The notes below the pieces were generated by a model that made no database searches, was not told the DNA's origin, and saw only the letters and a program-made list of their open reading frames with translations. The position numbers and the translations under genes were made by a program. Shown here piece by piece: positions 1 to 7,186 of a stretch of DNA of 7,255 nt (position 1 is the stretch's first letter; each line of letters starts with the position of its first letter). Source of the stretch: Deltaproteobacteria bacterium (GTDB lineage: Bacteria; Desulfobacterota; Deferrimicrobia; Deferrimicrobiales; Deferrimicrobiaceae); contig JAJZRM010000137.1 in assembly GCA_021802685.1 (NCBI GenBank), forward strand, positions 1 through 7,255, written 5' to 3'.

Positions 1-1429
1 CACGGACTACGACCGCTCCGACCGGCTCTACTTCGAGCCGCTGACGAAGGAGGACGTACTCGCCATCGTCGAGGACGAAAAGCCCGTGGGCGTCATCGTC
101 CAGTTCGGCGGGCAGACGCCGCTCAAATTGGCCGTCCCCCTGGAGAAAGAGGGGGTGAGGATCCTCGGCACCTCCCCGGAGAGCATCGACCGGGCGGAGG
201 ACCGGGAGCGGTTCGCGGAGATGCTGACGAAGCTCGGGCTGAAGCAGCCGCCCAACGGGATCGCACGGTCCATGGAAGAGGCGTTGGAGATCGCCTCCCG
301 GATCGGGTACCCCGTGCTCCTGCGGCCGTCGTACGTCCTGGGCGGGCGGGCCATGGAGATCGTCCACGACGAGGAGGGGTTGCGGAAGTACCTCACGCAC
401 GCCGTCGTCGCCTCCGAGGCGCGCCCCGTGCTGGTCGACCGGTTCCTCGAGGACGCCATCGAGATCGACGTGGACGCGATCTCCGACGGGGAGACGGTGG
501 TCATCGGCGGGATCATGGAGCACATCGAGGAAGCGGGGGTCCATTCCGGCGACTCCGCCTGCTCGTTGCCGCCGCATTCGATATCGGAAAGCACGATCGC
601 CGAGATTGCCCGCCAGACCCGGGCGATGGCCGCGGAGCTGTCCGTCGTGGGCCTGATGAACGTGCAGTTCGCGATCCAGAGGGGGACGATCTACATCCTC
701 GAGGTCAACCCGCGCGCATCCCGCACCGTCCCGTTCGTGAGCAAGGCCATCGGCGTCCCGCTGGCCAAGCTCGCCGCGAAGGTGATGGCCGGCAGGACGC
801 TCGCCGAGCTCGGTTTCTCGCGGGAAATCGTGCCGGAGCACATCTGCGTGAAGGAAGCGGTCTTCCCGTTCATCAAGTTTCCCGACGTGGACACCTTGCT
901 CGGGCCCGAGATGAAATCCACCGGCGAGGTCATGGGGATCGACCGGAAGTTCGGCACCGCCTTCGCCAAGGCGCAGATCGCCGCGGGGATGAACCTGCCC
1001 CGGTCGGGGAAGGTGTTCGTGAGCGTGCGGGACGAGGACAAGGAAGGGGTGCTTCCCGCGGTCCGCATGCTCCATGACCGCGGCTTTTCCATCGTCGCCA
1101 CCCGGGGGACGGCGTCCTACCTCGAGAAAAACGGCGTCCCCGCGTCGGAGGTGCCGAAGATCAACGAAGGGCGGCCCAACGTGGCCGACCTGATCAAGAA
1201 CGGGGAAATCGCCCTGGTCATCAACACCCCGCTCGGCGCCCGTTCCAAGGCGGACTCCTACTACATCCGCCGGACGGCGCTGGTATACAACATCCCGTAC
1301 TTCACCACCCTGGCCGCCGCGCGCGCCGCTGCCCACGCCATCTCCGACCTGATCGGCGACGAGCTGTCCGTGCGGAGCCTCCAGGAGTATCACGGGTCGC
1401 AACGGAACCGCGTGCCCGGGGCCCGGTGA
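1..1429 (+). CDS. carB: Carbamoyl-phosphate synthase large subunit, C-terminal part (5' end outside window)
   Basis: The gene is open from the first base (first full codon at 2) and shows 475 residues, about the C-terminal 45% of a protein usually near 1,070 residues. CarB uses two ATP to build carbamoyl phosphate from bicarbonate and ammonia supplied by the CarA glutaminase, feeding pyrimidine and arginine synthesis in the cytosol. Visible parts, numbered from the first visible residue: the second ATP-grasp half, with RPSYVLGGRAME at 108-119, GGIMEHIEEAGVHSGDSA from 169 and the metal-binding EVNPR at 234-238; then the methylglyoxal-synthase-like allosteric domain from about 337 to the end. 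In that domain K347, T367, T370, K386, N408 and T409 line up with the nucleotide-effector pocket of E. coli CarB, so control by a nucleotide such as UMP is plausible. The GTG at 86 is an internal valine codon, not the start. The stop overlaps recG by four bases. Identification is by recalled similarity along the whole visible length. Confidence 0.97.
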   Translation, partial: TDYDRSDRLYFEPLTKEDVLAIVEDEKPVGVIVQFGGQTPLKLAVPLEKEGVRILGTSPESIDRAEDRERFAEMLTKLGLKQPPNGIARSMEEALEIASRIGYPVLLRPSYVLGGRAMEIVHDEEGLRKYLTHAVVASEARPVLVDRFLEDAIEIDVDAISDGETVVIGGIMEHIEEAGVHSGDSACSLPPHSISESTIAEIARQTRAMAAELSVVGLMNVQFAIQRGTIYILEVNPRASRTVPFVSKAIGVPLAKLAAKVMAGRTLAELGFSREIVPEHICVKEAVFPFIKFPDVDTLLGPEMKSTGEVMGIDRKFGTAFAKAQIAAGMNLPRSGKVFVSVRDEDKEGVLPAVRMLHDRGFSIVATRGTASYLEKNGVPASEVPKINEGRPNVADLIKNGEIALVINTPLGARSKADSYYIRRTALVYNIPYFTTLAAARAAAHAISDLIGDELSVRSLQEYHGSQRNRVPGAR

Positions 1430-3504
1430 CCGCACAGGACTCCATCCAGTACGTGAAAGGCGTGGGCCCGCGGCTCGCCGAAAAACTTCTCGCCCGCGGG
1501 ATCCGCACGCCGCAGGACGCCCTCTACTTCTTCCCGAAAGGGTACCAGGACCGCCGGCGGACGGTCCCCATCCGGGAGCTTTCCGCCGGAATGACCGTCC
1601 CCGTCCGTGGGAAGGTGCTCTCCGTCCAGGGCGGAGGACGGCTTTTCCGCGGCCCCCGCCTGCTCGAGGTCGTGATCGGCGACGGCACCGGACGGGTCGT
1701 GGCGAAATGGTTCCGATTCCATCCCTCCCTCGTAGAGCGTTTCCGGGTCGGCGAACCGGTGACGCTGTGCGGAACGGTCCGCCTGTTCCGCTTCCTCCCG
1801 GAAATGCACCACCCGGAGATCCTGTCGACGGAGGAGGCAGCGGATCCGATCCATTCGGGGCGGATCGTCCCCGTTTACCCGGACGTGGAGGGGATCCCTC
1901 CGCGGATCGTCCGGAAGATCCAGTGGGAGGTCGTCCGGAACCACGCGGACAAGGAGGCGGAATGCTTCCCTCCCTGGGTCCTCGAGAAAGCCGGGGTGCC
2001 CCCGCTGCACGAATCGCTCGTCGCGATCCATTTTCCCCGGGACGACGCCGACGCGGCAAGTTTCCGGGAGTTTTCGTCCCCGCAGCAGAAGCGGCTCGTC
2101 TTCGGGGAGTTGTTTTCCCTCCAGTGGGCGCTCGCGAAACGGCGCGCGGGGATGGACCGTGAATCGGCGACGCCCCTGCCGTGGGACCCGGAAATCGTCG
2201 GGGAAATCAAACGGCGCCTGCCGTTCGACCTCACCGGCGCCCAGCGGCGGGTGGTCAACGAGATTCTCAAGGACCTGAAACAACCTCACCCGATGCACCG
2301 CCTGCTCCAGGGAGACGTGGGAAGCGGGAAGACCATCGTCGCGTGGATCGCCGCCATGGTCGCGTGGCGGCACGGGGTCCAGGCCGCGGTGATGGCGCCC
2401 ACGGAAATCCTGGCCGAGCAGCATTACCGGCGGTTCGCCTCCCTGGCGAAAGGACTTCCGGCGCGCGTCGACCTGCTTTCCGCGGCGCTTCCGCCGAAGG
2501 AACGGGAGGCGGCCAGGGAAAGGATCCGGAACGGGGAGACGGACATCGCCGTCGGCACGCACGCCTTGATCCAGGAAAGCGTGGAGTTCCGCGACCTCGC
2601 CCTAGGCGTCATCGACGAGCAGCACCGGTTCGGCGTTCTCCAGAGGGCGGCCCTGCGCGGGAAAGCGAAGACCTCCCCCCACCTCCTAGTCATGACGGCG
2701 ACGCCGATCCCCCGGACCCTCGCCATCGCCCTGTACGGGGACCTCGATGTTTCCGTGATCGACGAGATGCCGAAGGGACGGATCCCGGTGCGGACTCGCG
2801 TCGTGACGGAAACCGGGCGGCGGAAGGTTTTCGAGGAGATGCGCCGGGAACTCGACCAGGGAGGGCGGGCCTACGTCGTCCTTCCGCTGGTGGAGGAGTC
2901 GGAGAAGATCGCCTTGCGCGACGCCGTCCGCACGGCGGAACGGATCCGGGAGGCGTTTCCCGATATCCCGGTGGGACTGTTGCACGGCCGGATGAAGGCG
3001 GAGGAGAAGGAGTCGGGGATGCGCCGCTTCAAGGAAGGGGAGCTGCGCGTCCTCGTTTCCACGACCGTCGTCGAGGTGGGGGTGGACGTTCCGGAAGCTA
3101 CGATCATCGTGATCGAGCACGCGGAGCGGTTCGGCCTCTCCCAGCTGCACCAGCTCCGGGGAAGGGTGGGGCGGGGCCTGAGGCCGTCTTCCTGCTACCT
3201 GATGGTGGGGAACGAGCAGGGCGAGGACGCGGCGGCGCGCCTCTCCATCATGGAGCGGACGACCGACGGGTTCCGGATCGCGGAGGAGGATTTGAAGATC
3301 CGGGGGCCGGGGGATTTCGCGGGAGTTCGGCAGTCGGGGATTCCCGATCTCGTCTTTGCCGACCTGGTGCGGGACGCCGGGATGCTCCAGGTGGCGAAGG
3401 AGGTTGCCGGGGAGCTGCACGGGAAAGACCCCGACCTGAAAGAGCCCGCGCACGAAGGCATCCGCCGGTTCCTGGCGCGCAGAGCGGCAACGGCTTTGGA
3501 TTAA
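1426..3504 (+). CDS. recG: ATP-dependent DNA helicase RecG
   Basis: RecG is a superfamily 2 DNA translocase that remodels stalled replication forks, Holliday junctions and R/D-loops. The 692 residues match the usual length (E. coli 693). The N-terminus has a helix-hairpin-helix-like KGVGPRLAEKLLARGI and the PKGYQDRR element that leads into the OB-fold wedge domain gripping branched DNA. The helicase motifs are intact: Walker A GDVGSGKT 296-303, motif Ia MAPTEILAEQH, DEQH box 397-400, motif III TAT 424-426, HGRMK from 520, TTVVEVGVDVPEA from 546, and QLRGRVGRG 576-584. The translocation (TRG) segment DGFRIAEEDLKIRGPG is at 614-629. The start is GTG at 1426, inside the carB stop (GTGA); it puts the protein at family length, and no strong Shine-Dalgarno is visible, which fits translational coupling. 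No truncation or missing key residue is seen. Confidence 0.97.
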   Translation: MTAQDSIQYVKGVGPRLAEKLLARGIRTPQDALYFFPKGYQDRRRTVPIRELSAGMTVPVRGKVLSVQGGGRLFRGPRLLEVVIGDGTGRVVAKWFRFHPSLVERFRVGEPVTLCGTVRLFRFLPEMHHPEILSTEEAADPIHSGRIVPVYPDVEGIPPRIVRKIQWEVVRNHADKEAECFPPWVLEKAGVPPLHESLVAIHFPRDDADAASFREFSSPQQKRLVFGELFSLQWALAKRRAGMDRESATPLPWDPEIVGEIKRRLPFDLTGAQRRVVNEILKDLKQPHPMHRLLQGDVGSGKTIVAWIAAMVAWRHGVQAAVMAPTEILAEQHYRRFASLAKGLPARVDLLSAALPPKEREAARERIRNGETDIAVGTHALIQESVEFRDLALGVIDEQHRFGVLQRAALRGKAKTSPHLLVMTATPIPRTLAIALYGDLDVSVIDEMPKGRIPVRTRVVTETGRRKVFEEMRRELDQGGRAYVVLPLVEESEKIALRDAVRTAERIREAFPDIPVGLLHGRMKAEEKESGMRRFKEGELRVLVSTTVVEVGVDVPEATIIVIEHAERFGLSQLHQLRGRVGRGLRPSSCYLMVGNEQGEDAAARLSIMERTTDGFRIAEEDLKIRGPGDFAGVRQSGIPDLVFADLVRDAGMLQVAKEVAGELHGKDPDLKEPAHEGIRRFLARRAATALD

Positions 3505-3526
3505 AAATAGGCGTCCCGGCGAGCGC

Positions 3527-3554
3527 TTAAGCCGTCCTTCCGCAGGGATATACT
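3527..3554 (+). promoter_or_regulatory. Possible weak promoter for the glycosidase-like gene
   Basis: TATACT at 3549-3554 is one base from the TATAAT consensus. The best -35 candidate at a suitable distance is TTAAGC at 3527-3532, 16 bases upstream, which matches TTGACA at only three positions. A start near 3560-3562 would give a leader of about 15 bases that keeps the Shine-Dalgarno but lacks the left arm of the hairpin at 3536-3569. Seen in sequence; promoter activity is inferred. Confidence 0.3.
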
Positions 3555-3569
3555 GGTATCTGCGGAGGG
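3536..3569 (+). promoter_or_regulatory. Leader hairpin covering the ribosome binding site of the next gene
   Basis: CCTTCCGCAG (3536-3545) can pair with CTGCGGAGGG (3560-3569): ten base pairs including one G-U wobble, with a 14-base loop. The right arm contains GGAGGG (3564-3569), a strong Shine-Dalgarno six bases before the ATG at 3576, so a transcript reading through from recG could fold with that site closed. No U-tract follows, so this is not a typical intrinsic terminator. The pairing is seen directly; any regulatory effect is inference. Confidence 0.45.
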
Positions 3570-3575
3570 TTCGCC

Positions 3576-5834
3576 ATGTGGTTGCGATGGTTTCCCTGGA
3601 GGCTTCTCATAAGCCGCGCGGCGAGGGCCGGAGGCCTCATCGATCCCGTGAAGGTGCTTGCGCGCCTGGAGAGCTTCGCGCAGCCCCTCGAGGGGAAGGT
3701 CCCGCTCGAACTGATCCGGGGGGGCCTGGTCTTCCACTCCAGGGGACTCCTCAACACGGGCGCCATCCAGCACAACCTGGACTGGATCTGGCCCTACTGG
3801 GTGGAGCGCCAGTACGACCCGGCGGACGACGCGTTCATCCCGCGGGCCTTCTCCCTCACCCACGTCAACCTGACGCACCGCAACTGGACCGCCATCGGGG
3901 TGCCGGACCGCGACGCGCTGCCCATCGTGGACCCGAGGGGACTGGTGACGCCGTTCTGGGACGGCTGGTCGCTGGACGGGTGGATCGTGGCCCGGGACGG
4001 ACGCCGCCTCATCCCCTCCAAACTGCGGGACGCCGGCCAACACCTTGGCATGGACGGCCGCGTCGAGGTGGTGACCCGCGCCGGCGGCGCGAGCGAAGGA
4101 ATGGAGCTTCTGTCCCGGGCGTTCGTGGAGGAACGGGACGGAACGGCCGAGTGCGTCCTCTCCCTCCGGGCGAGAAGCGAAACGGACGCGTGCCTCGTGG
4201 TCGCCCTGCGTCCGTACAATCCGGACGGGGTGAGCTTCGTGGAGGAAGTCCACCTGGACCGGGAGAGCCCCGGCTGGAGGGTGGGACGGCGCCATGTCGT
4301 CCTCTTCGATTCCGCACCCGAAAAGTACGCCTTCTCGGATTACCACGCAGGGGACGTCCATACCCGCCTGTTCGATCCCGACGGGCGGGAAGGAGTCCGC
4401 TGCAAGGCGGGGATGGCCACGGCGGCGGCGATGTACGGGATCGCGGGGGGCGGGGAGCGGCAGGCCGTGGTTCGGATTCCCCTGGAGAAAAAGCGCGGGA
4501 CGGTCCCTTCGCGAGGGTCTCCGGGCTGGGACCGGGCCTTGTCGGGGGCCGCGGTCCTTCGGCTGCCCGAGAAGCGGATGCAGTCGCTGTTCGATGCGGC
4601 CGTGCGCTCGCTGGTCCTTCACTCGCCGGGGGAGGTCTACCCCGGCCCTTACACGTACAAGCGCTTCTGGTTCCGGGACGCCGCCTTCATCCTTCATGCC
4701 CTCCTCTGCCTCGGGCTGGCGGACCGCGTGGAGAGGGTCCTGGAAACGTTCCCCCGCCGGCAGACCTCGATCGGGCTGTACCACTCGCAGGAAGGGGAGT
4801 GGGATTCCAACGGGGAAGCGCTTTGGATCCTGTCGCGGTATTGCAAACTCACCGGACGCGGCCCGAAGCCGGAATGGACGCGATCCATCCGGCGGGGGGC
4901 GCGCTGGATCCGGCGGAACCGCCTGCCGGCCGACGGCGAAGGGCTCCATGCGGGGCTCCTGCCGCCGGGTTTCAGCGCGGAGCACCTTGGACCCAACGAC
5001 TACTACTATTGGGACGACTTCTGGGGGATCGCCGGACTTCGCGCCGCTTCCCGCCTCCTTCCGCCCGCGGGAGGGGACGAGGACCCCTCCGCGTTCCGGG
5101 AAGAGGCGGAGCATTTCCGCGAGGCCGTGGAGAAAAGCCTGGCCGGCGTCGCCGTCCGCCTGGGACGGCCCGGGATGCCCGCGTCGCCCAACCGGCGGCT
5201 GGATTCCGGCGCGGTGGGTTCCCTGGCCGCCGGGTATCCGTTGCAGATCTTTTCCTCCGGCGACGACCGTCTCCTCGACACGGCGGAGTTTCTCCTCTCC
5301 CGTTGCCTGGTGAACGGCGGGTTCTACCAGGACATCATCCATTCCGGGGTGAACCCGTACCTGACCCTGCACATCGCGCAGGTCCTCCTCCGCGCCGGCG
5401 ACCGGCGTTTCGAGGGGCTGGTCCGCACCGTCGCCGGCCTTGCGTCTCCCACGGGACAGTGGCCGGAGGCGGTGCATCCCCGAACCGGCGGCGGTTGCAT
5501 GGGAGACGGCCACCATTCATGGGCGTCCGCCGAGTGGGTCCTGATGATCCGGAACATGTTCGTGCGCGAGGAAGGCGGGCGCCTGGTCCTTGCGTCCGGG
5601 GTGCTTCCCGAATGGATGGAAGCGGAAAGCCCGATATCGTTCGGTCCCGCACCCACTTCGTTCGGCGATGTGCGCGTCGAAATCGTTCCCCGCGGGCGCC
5701 GGGCGGAAGTCCGGTGGAGCGGTTCCTGGAGGGAGGCCCCGTCCCGCGTCGAAGCGAGGCTTCCCGGTTTCGCGGCGGTCGACGCGCCCGCCGGGCAAGG
5801 GTCGGTCCTGCTGGAATCCGGGGATGTTTCATGA
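3576..5834 (+). CDS. Six-hairpin (alpha/alpha)6 glycosidase-like protein, amylo-alpha-1,6-glucosidase/GH15-like
   Basis: A 752-residue protein whose exact glycoside hydrolase family I cannot name. An N-terminal, probably beta-rich region (to about 340, with HNLDWIWPYWVERQ and LTHVNLTHRNW) precedes an (alpha/alpha)6-type catalytic region and a small C-terminal beta-rich part from about 666. Motifs typical of six-hairpin enzymes are FWFRDAAF (R367, D368; compare the RD motif of GH15), EGEWDSNGEA (406-415), YYYWDDFW (476-483), WPEAVHP (629-635) and MGDGHHSWASAEW (642-654). E408 or E414 could be the general acid and E631 the base; this is inference from motif type. There is no clear signal peptide; the N-terminus is rich in Trp and Arg (MWLRWFPWRLL), so the protein is probably cytosolic or peripheral to the membrane. 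The ATG at 3576 has GGAGGG six bases upstream. The gene overlaps the GT4 gene by four bases, suggesting both act on the same glucan or glycoconjugate. It could be a hydrolase, a phosphorylase or a non-catalytic relative. Confidence 0.8.
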   Translation: MWLRWFPWRLLISRAARAGGLIDPVKVLARLESFAQPLEGKVPLELIRGGLVFHSRGLLNTGAIQHNLDWIWPYWVERQYDPADDAFIPRAFSLTHVNLTHRNWTAIGVPDRDALPIVDPRGLVTPFWDGWSLDGWIVARDGRRLIPSKLRDAGQHLGMDGRVEVVTRAGGASEGMELLSRAFVEERDGTAECVLSLRARSETDACLVVALRPYNPDGVSFVEEVHLDRESPGWRVGRRHVVLFDSAPEKYAFSDYHAGDVHTRLFDPDGREGVRCKAGMATAAAMYGIAGGGERQAVVRIPLEKKRGTVPSRGSPGWDRALSGAAVLRLPEKRMQSLFDAAVRSLVLHSPGEVYPGPYTYKRFWFRDAAFILHALLCLGLADRVERVLETFPRRQTSIGLYHSQEGEWDSNGEALWILSRYCKLTGRGPKPEWTRSIRRGARWIRRNRLPADGEGLHAGLLPPGFSAEHLGPNDYYYWDDFWGIAGLRAASRLLPPAGGDEDPSAFREEAEHFREAVEKSLAGVAVRLGRPGMPASPNRRLDSGAVGSLAAGYPLQIFSSGDDRLLDTAEFLLSRCLVNGGFYQDIIHSGVNPYLTLHIAQVLLRAGDRRFEGLVRTVAGLASPTGQWPEAVHPRTGGGCMGDGHHSWASAEWVLMIRNMFVREEGGRLVLASGVLPEWMEAESPISFGPAPTSFGDVRVEIVPRGRRAEVRWSGSWREAPSRVEARLPGFAAVDAPAGQGSVLLESGDVS

Positions 5835-7126
5835 ACATCCTGATGGTCACGAACACGTTCACTCCCCACGTGGGCGGGGTGGCGAACAGCGTGGCGCGCT
5901 TCACGGCGGAGTTCCGCAGGGAAGGACACCGCGTCCTCGTCGTCGCTCCGGAATTCGAGGGGGCGCCCCCGGTGGAAGACGACGTCGTCCGCGTGCGGGC
6001 GGTTCAGCACTTCAACGGCAGCGACTTCGCGGTGCCCGTCCCCGTGACCCTGAGGGTCGCAACGGCCATGAAGGACTTCCGGCCGCAGGTGGTCCACTCC
6101 CATCACCCGTTTCTCCTCGGCGATACGGCCTTGCGGGTCGCGGCCTCGCGGGGGGTCCCCGCGGTGTTCACGCACCACACGATGTACGAGGAGTACACGC
6201 ACTACGTGCCCGGCGATTCCCTGAAGTTCAAGCGTTTCGTGGTGGATCTCACGACGGGGTACTGCAACCTCTGCGACGCGGTCATCGCTCCGAGCGGGAC
6301 GGTGGCGGATCTGTTGGCGGGCAGGGGGGTCACGGCTCCGGTCACCGTGATCCCCACGGGCGTGGACCTGCGGGACTTCGAGGGAGCCGGCGGCGGCGCC
6401 TTCCGGAGCGCGGCGGGGATCCCGGAAGGGGCATTCCTCGTGGGCCACGTGGGACGCCTGGCGCCGGAGAAGAACATGGGCTTTCTCGCCGGGGCCGCGG
6501 CGGATTTCCTCGCGGGACACCCGGGAGCGCGTTTTCTCCTGGTCGGGGAGGGGCCGTCCAGGGAAGACGTCGTCGCGGTCTTCCGCAGCCGGGAGTTGTC
6601 AGGCAGGATCCATACCTGCGGGGTGCTGCAGGGGAAAGCGCTGGCCTCCGCCTACAACGCGATGAACGTTTTCGCTTTCGCCTCCCTGACGGAGACGCAG
6701 GGGATGGTGCTCACGGAAGCGATGGCGGCCGGCGTGCCGGTGGTGGCGCTCGACGCCCCGGGCGCGCGCGAGGTGGTGCGGGACGGGGAGAACGGGCGGC
6801 TCGTTCCAGGCCCCGACGCGGAGGCCTTTCGGGACGCCCTCCGGTGGGTCGCGGAACGGACGCCCGAGGAACGGCGCCGCCTGGCCGAAAAGGTGGCCGC
6901 CACGGCCCGCGAATTTTCCATGGCGCGGTGCGCGGCAAAACAGCTCGCGGTCTACGAGACCCTCGCGGGGGGGCGGCGCGCGCCCCGGGGGATCGACGCC
7001 AGTCCCTGGACATCCGCCAGGAAACTGCTCGGCAGGGAGTGGGAAATTCTGCGCAACATCGCCCACGCGGCCGGGGAGGCGGTCCGTTCCGAAACGGACC
7101 CGCGGCAACTCCGGAAGACCTACTGA
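5831..7126 (+). CDS. GT4-family (group 1) glycosyltransferase, diacylglycerol glucosyltransferase-like
   Basis: A 431-residue GT-B fold enzyme that transfers a sugar from a nucleotide-sugar donor with retention of configuration. The N-terminal Rossmann domain has the glycine loop HVGGVANS (13-20), HSHHP (89-93) and THHTMYEEYTHYVPG (114-128). That last motif resembles the acceptor-side segment of 1,2-diacylglycerol 3-glucosyltransferases and of PimB/MgtA-type mannosyltransferases. The C-terminal domain has GHVGRLAPEKN (205-215; R209 and K214 should bind the donor diphosphate) and the E-x7-E motif, E288 to E296, in ETQGMVLTEAMAAGVP. After the usual domain end near YETLAGG there is a tail of roughly 55 residues with a likely amphipathic helix. 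The ATG at 5831 sits in an ATGA overlap with the upstream stop; only a weak GGGGA lies six bases upstream, so coupling is likely. The frame stays open far upstream, but the N-terminus MNILMVTNTFTP fits the family exactly. The GT4 call is firm; lipid as acceptor is inference. Confidence 0.92.
   Translation: MNILMVTNTFTPHVGGVANSVARFTAEFRREGHRVLVVAPEFEGAPPVEDDVVRVRAVQHFNGSDFAVPVPVTLRVATAMKDFRPQVVHSHHPFLLGDTALRVAASRGVPAVFTHHTMYEEYTHYVPGDSLKFKRFVVDLTTGYCNLCDAVIAPSGTVADLLAGRGVTAPVTVIPTGVDLRDFEGAGGGAFRSAAGIPEGAFLVGHVGRLAPEKNMGFLAGAAADFLAGHPGARFLLVGEGPSREDVVAVFRSRELSGRIHTCGVLQGKALASAYNAMNVFAFASLTETQGMVLTEAMAAGVPVVALDAPGAREVVRDGENGRLVPGPDAEAFRDALRWVAERTPEERRRLAEKVAATAREFSMARCAAKQLAVYETLAGGRRAPRGIDASPWTSARKLLGREWEILRNIAHAAGEAVRSETDPRQLRKTY
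7081..7100 (+). repeat. Perfect 8-bp inverted repeat at the 3' end of the GT4 gene
   Basis: GGTCCGTT (7081-7088) and AACGGACC (7093-7100) are exact reverse complements around the four-base loop CCGA. The repeat lies within the last codons of the gene, 23 bases before the stop codon. No T-run follows, so it does not look like a standard intrinsic terminator; it could slow the polymerase or protect the 3' end of the mRNA. Confidence 0.5.
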
Positions 7127-7129
7127 AGC

Positions 7130-7158
7130 TTGACTTGGATCGAGGGAAACAATAAAAT
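7130..7158 (+). promoter_or_regulatory. Sigma70-type promoter for the aminotransferase gene
   Basis: TTGACT (7130-7135) and TAAAAT (7153-7158) each match the -35 and -10 consensus at five of six positions, with the optimal 17-base spacing. The region is clearly AT-richer than its surroundings. Transcription would start near 7165, giving a leader of about 22 bases. A GGGAAA...TTTCCC dyad (7144-7149, 7170-7175) is centred close to the -10 box and could be an operator, but it is short. Confidence 0.7.
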
Positions 7159-7175
7159 CTTAGGTTACTTTTCCC

Positions 7176-7180
7176 AGGAG
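7176..7180 (+). promoter_or_regulatory. Ribosome binding site of the aminotransferase gene
   Basis: AGGAG lies six bases before the ATG at 7187, a good Shine-Dalgarno at normal spacing. It fixes the start of a gene of which only 23 codons are visible. Confidence 0.8.
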
Positions 7181-7186
7181 AACGCG

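Noticed and set aside
86..88. GTG at 86 as a start codon for a short CarB-like protein.
   Set aside because: The frame continues upstream to the window edge with typical CarB sequence (TDYDRSDRLYFEPL), so the GTG is an internal valine codon.
1390..2562. A 390-codon - strand open frame opposite recG, and a 449-codon + strand frame at 2181-3530.
   Set aside because: Both lie over recG, whose helicase motifs are intact in its own frame. Their translations look like frame shadows.
3525..3532. GCTTAAGC palindrome as a regulator site.
   Set aside because: Eight bases only, a single copy and no partner site; expected by chance. Part of it is used above as a weak -35 candidate.
3505..3575. A rho-independent terminator after recG.
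   Set aside because: The only good hairpin (3536-3569) has no T-run after it and runs into the next gene's ribosome binding site.
3501..5516. A 671-codon open frame on the - strand opposite the glycosidase-like gene.
   Set aside because: Low-complexity Arg/Pro/Gly-rich translation without motifs; an antisense shadow of high GC3 coding sequence.
3578..5830. The reading frame of the GT4 gene stays open upstream across the whole glycosidase-like gene, giving one apparent 1,182-codon frame.
   Set aside because: The upstream translation is Arg/Gly/Pro-rich with no recognisable motif, as expected of the +1 shadow of a GC-rich gene. The GT4 family N-terminus starts at 5831. Gene callers could wrongly extend the gene here.
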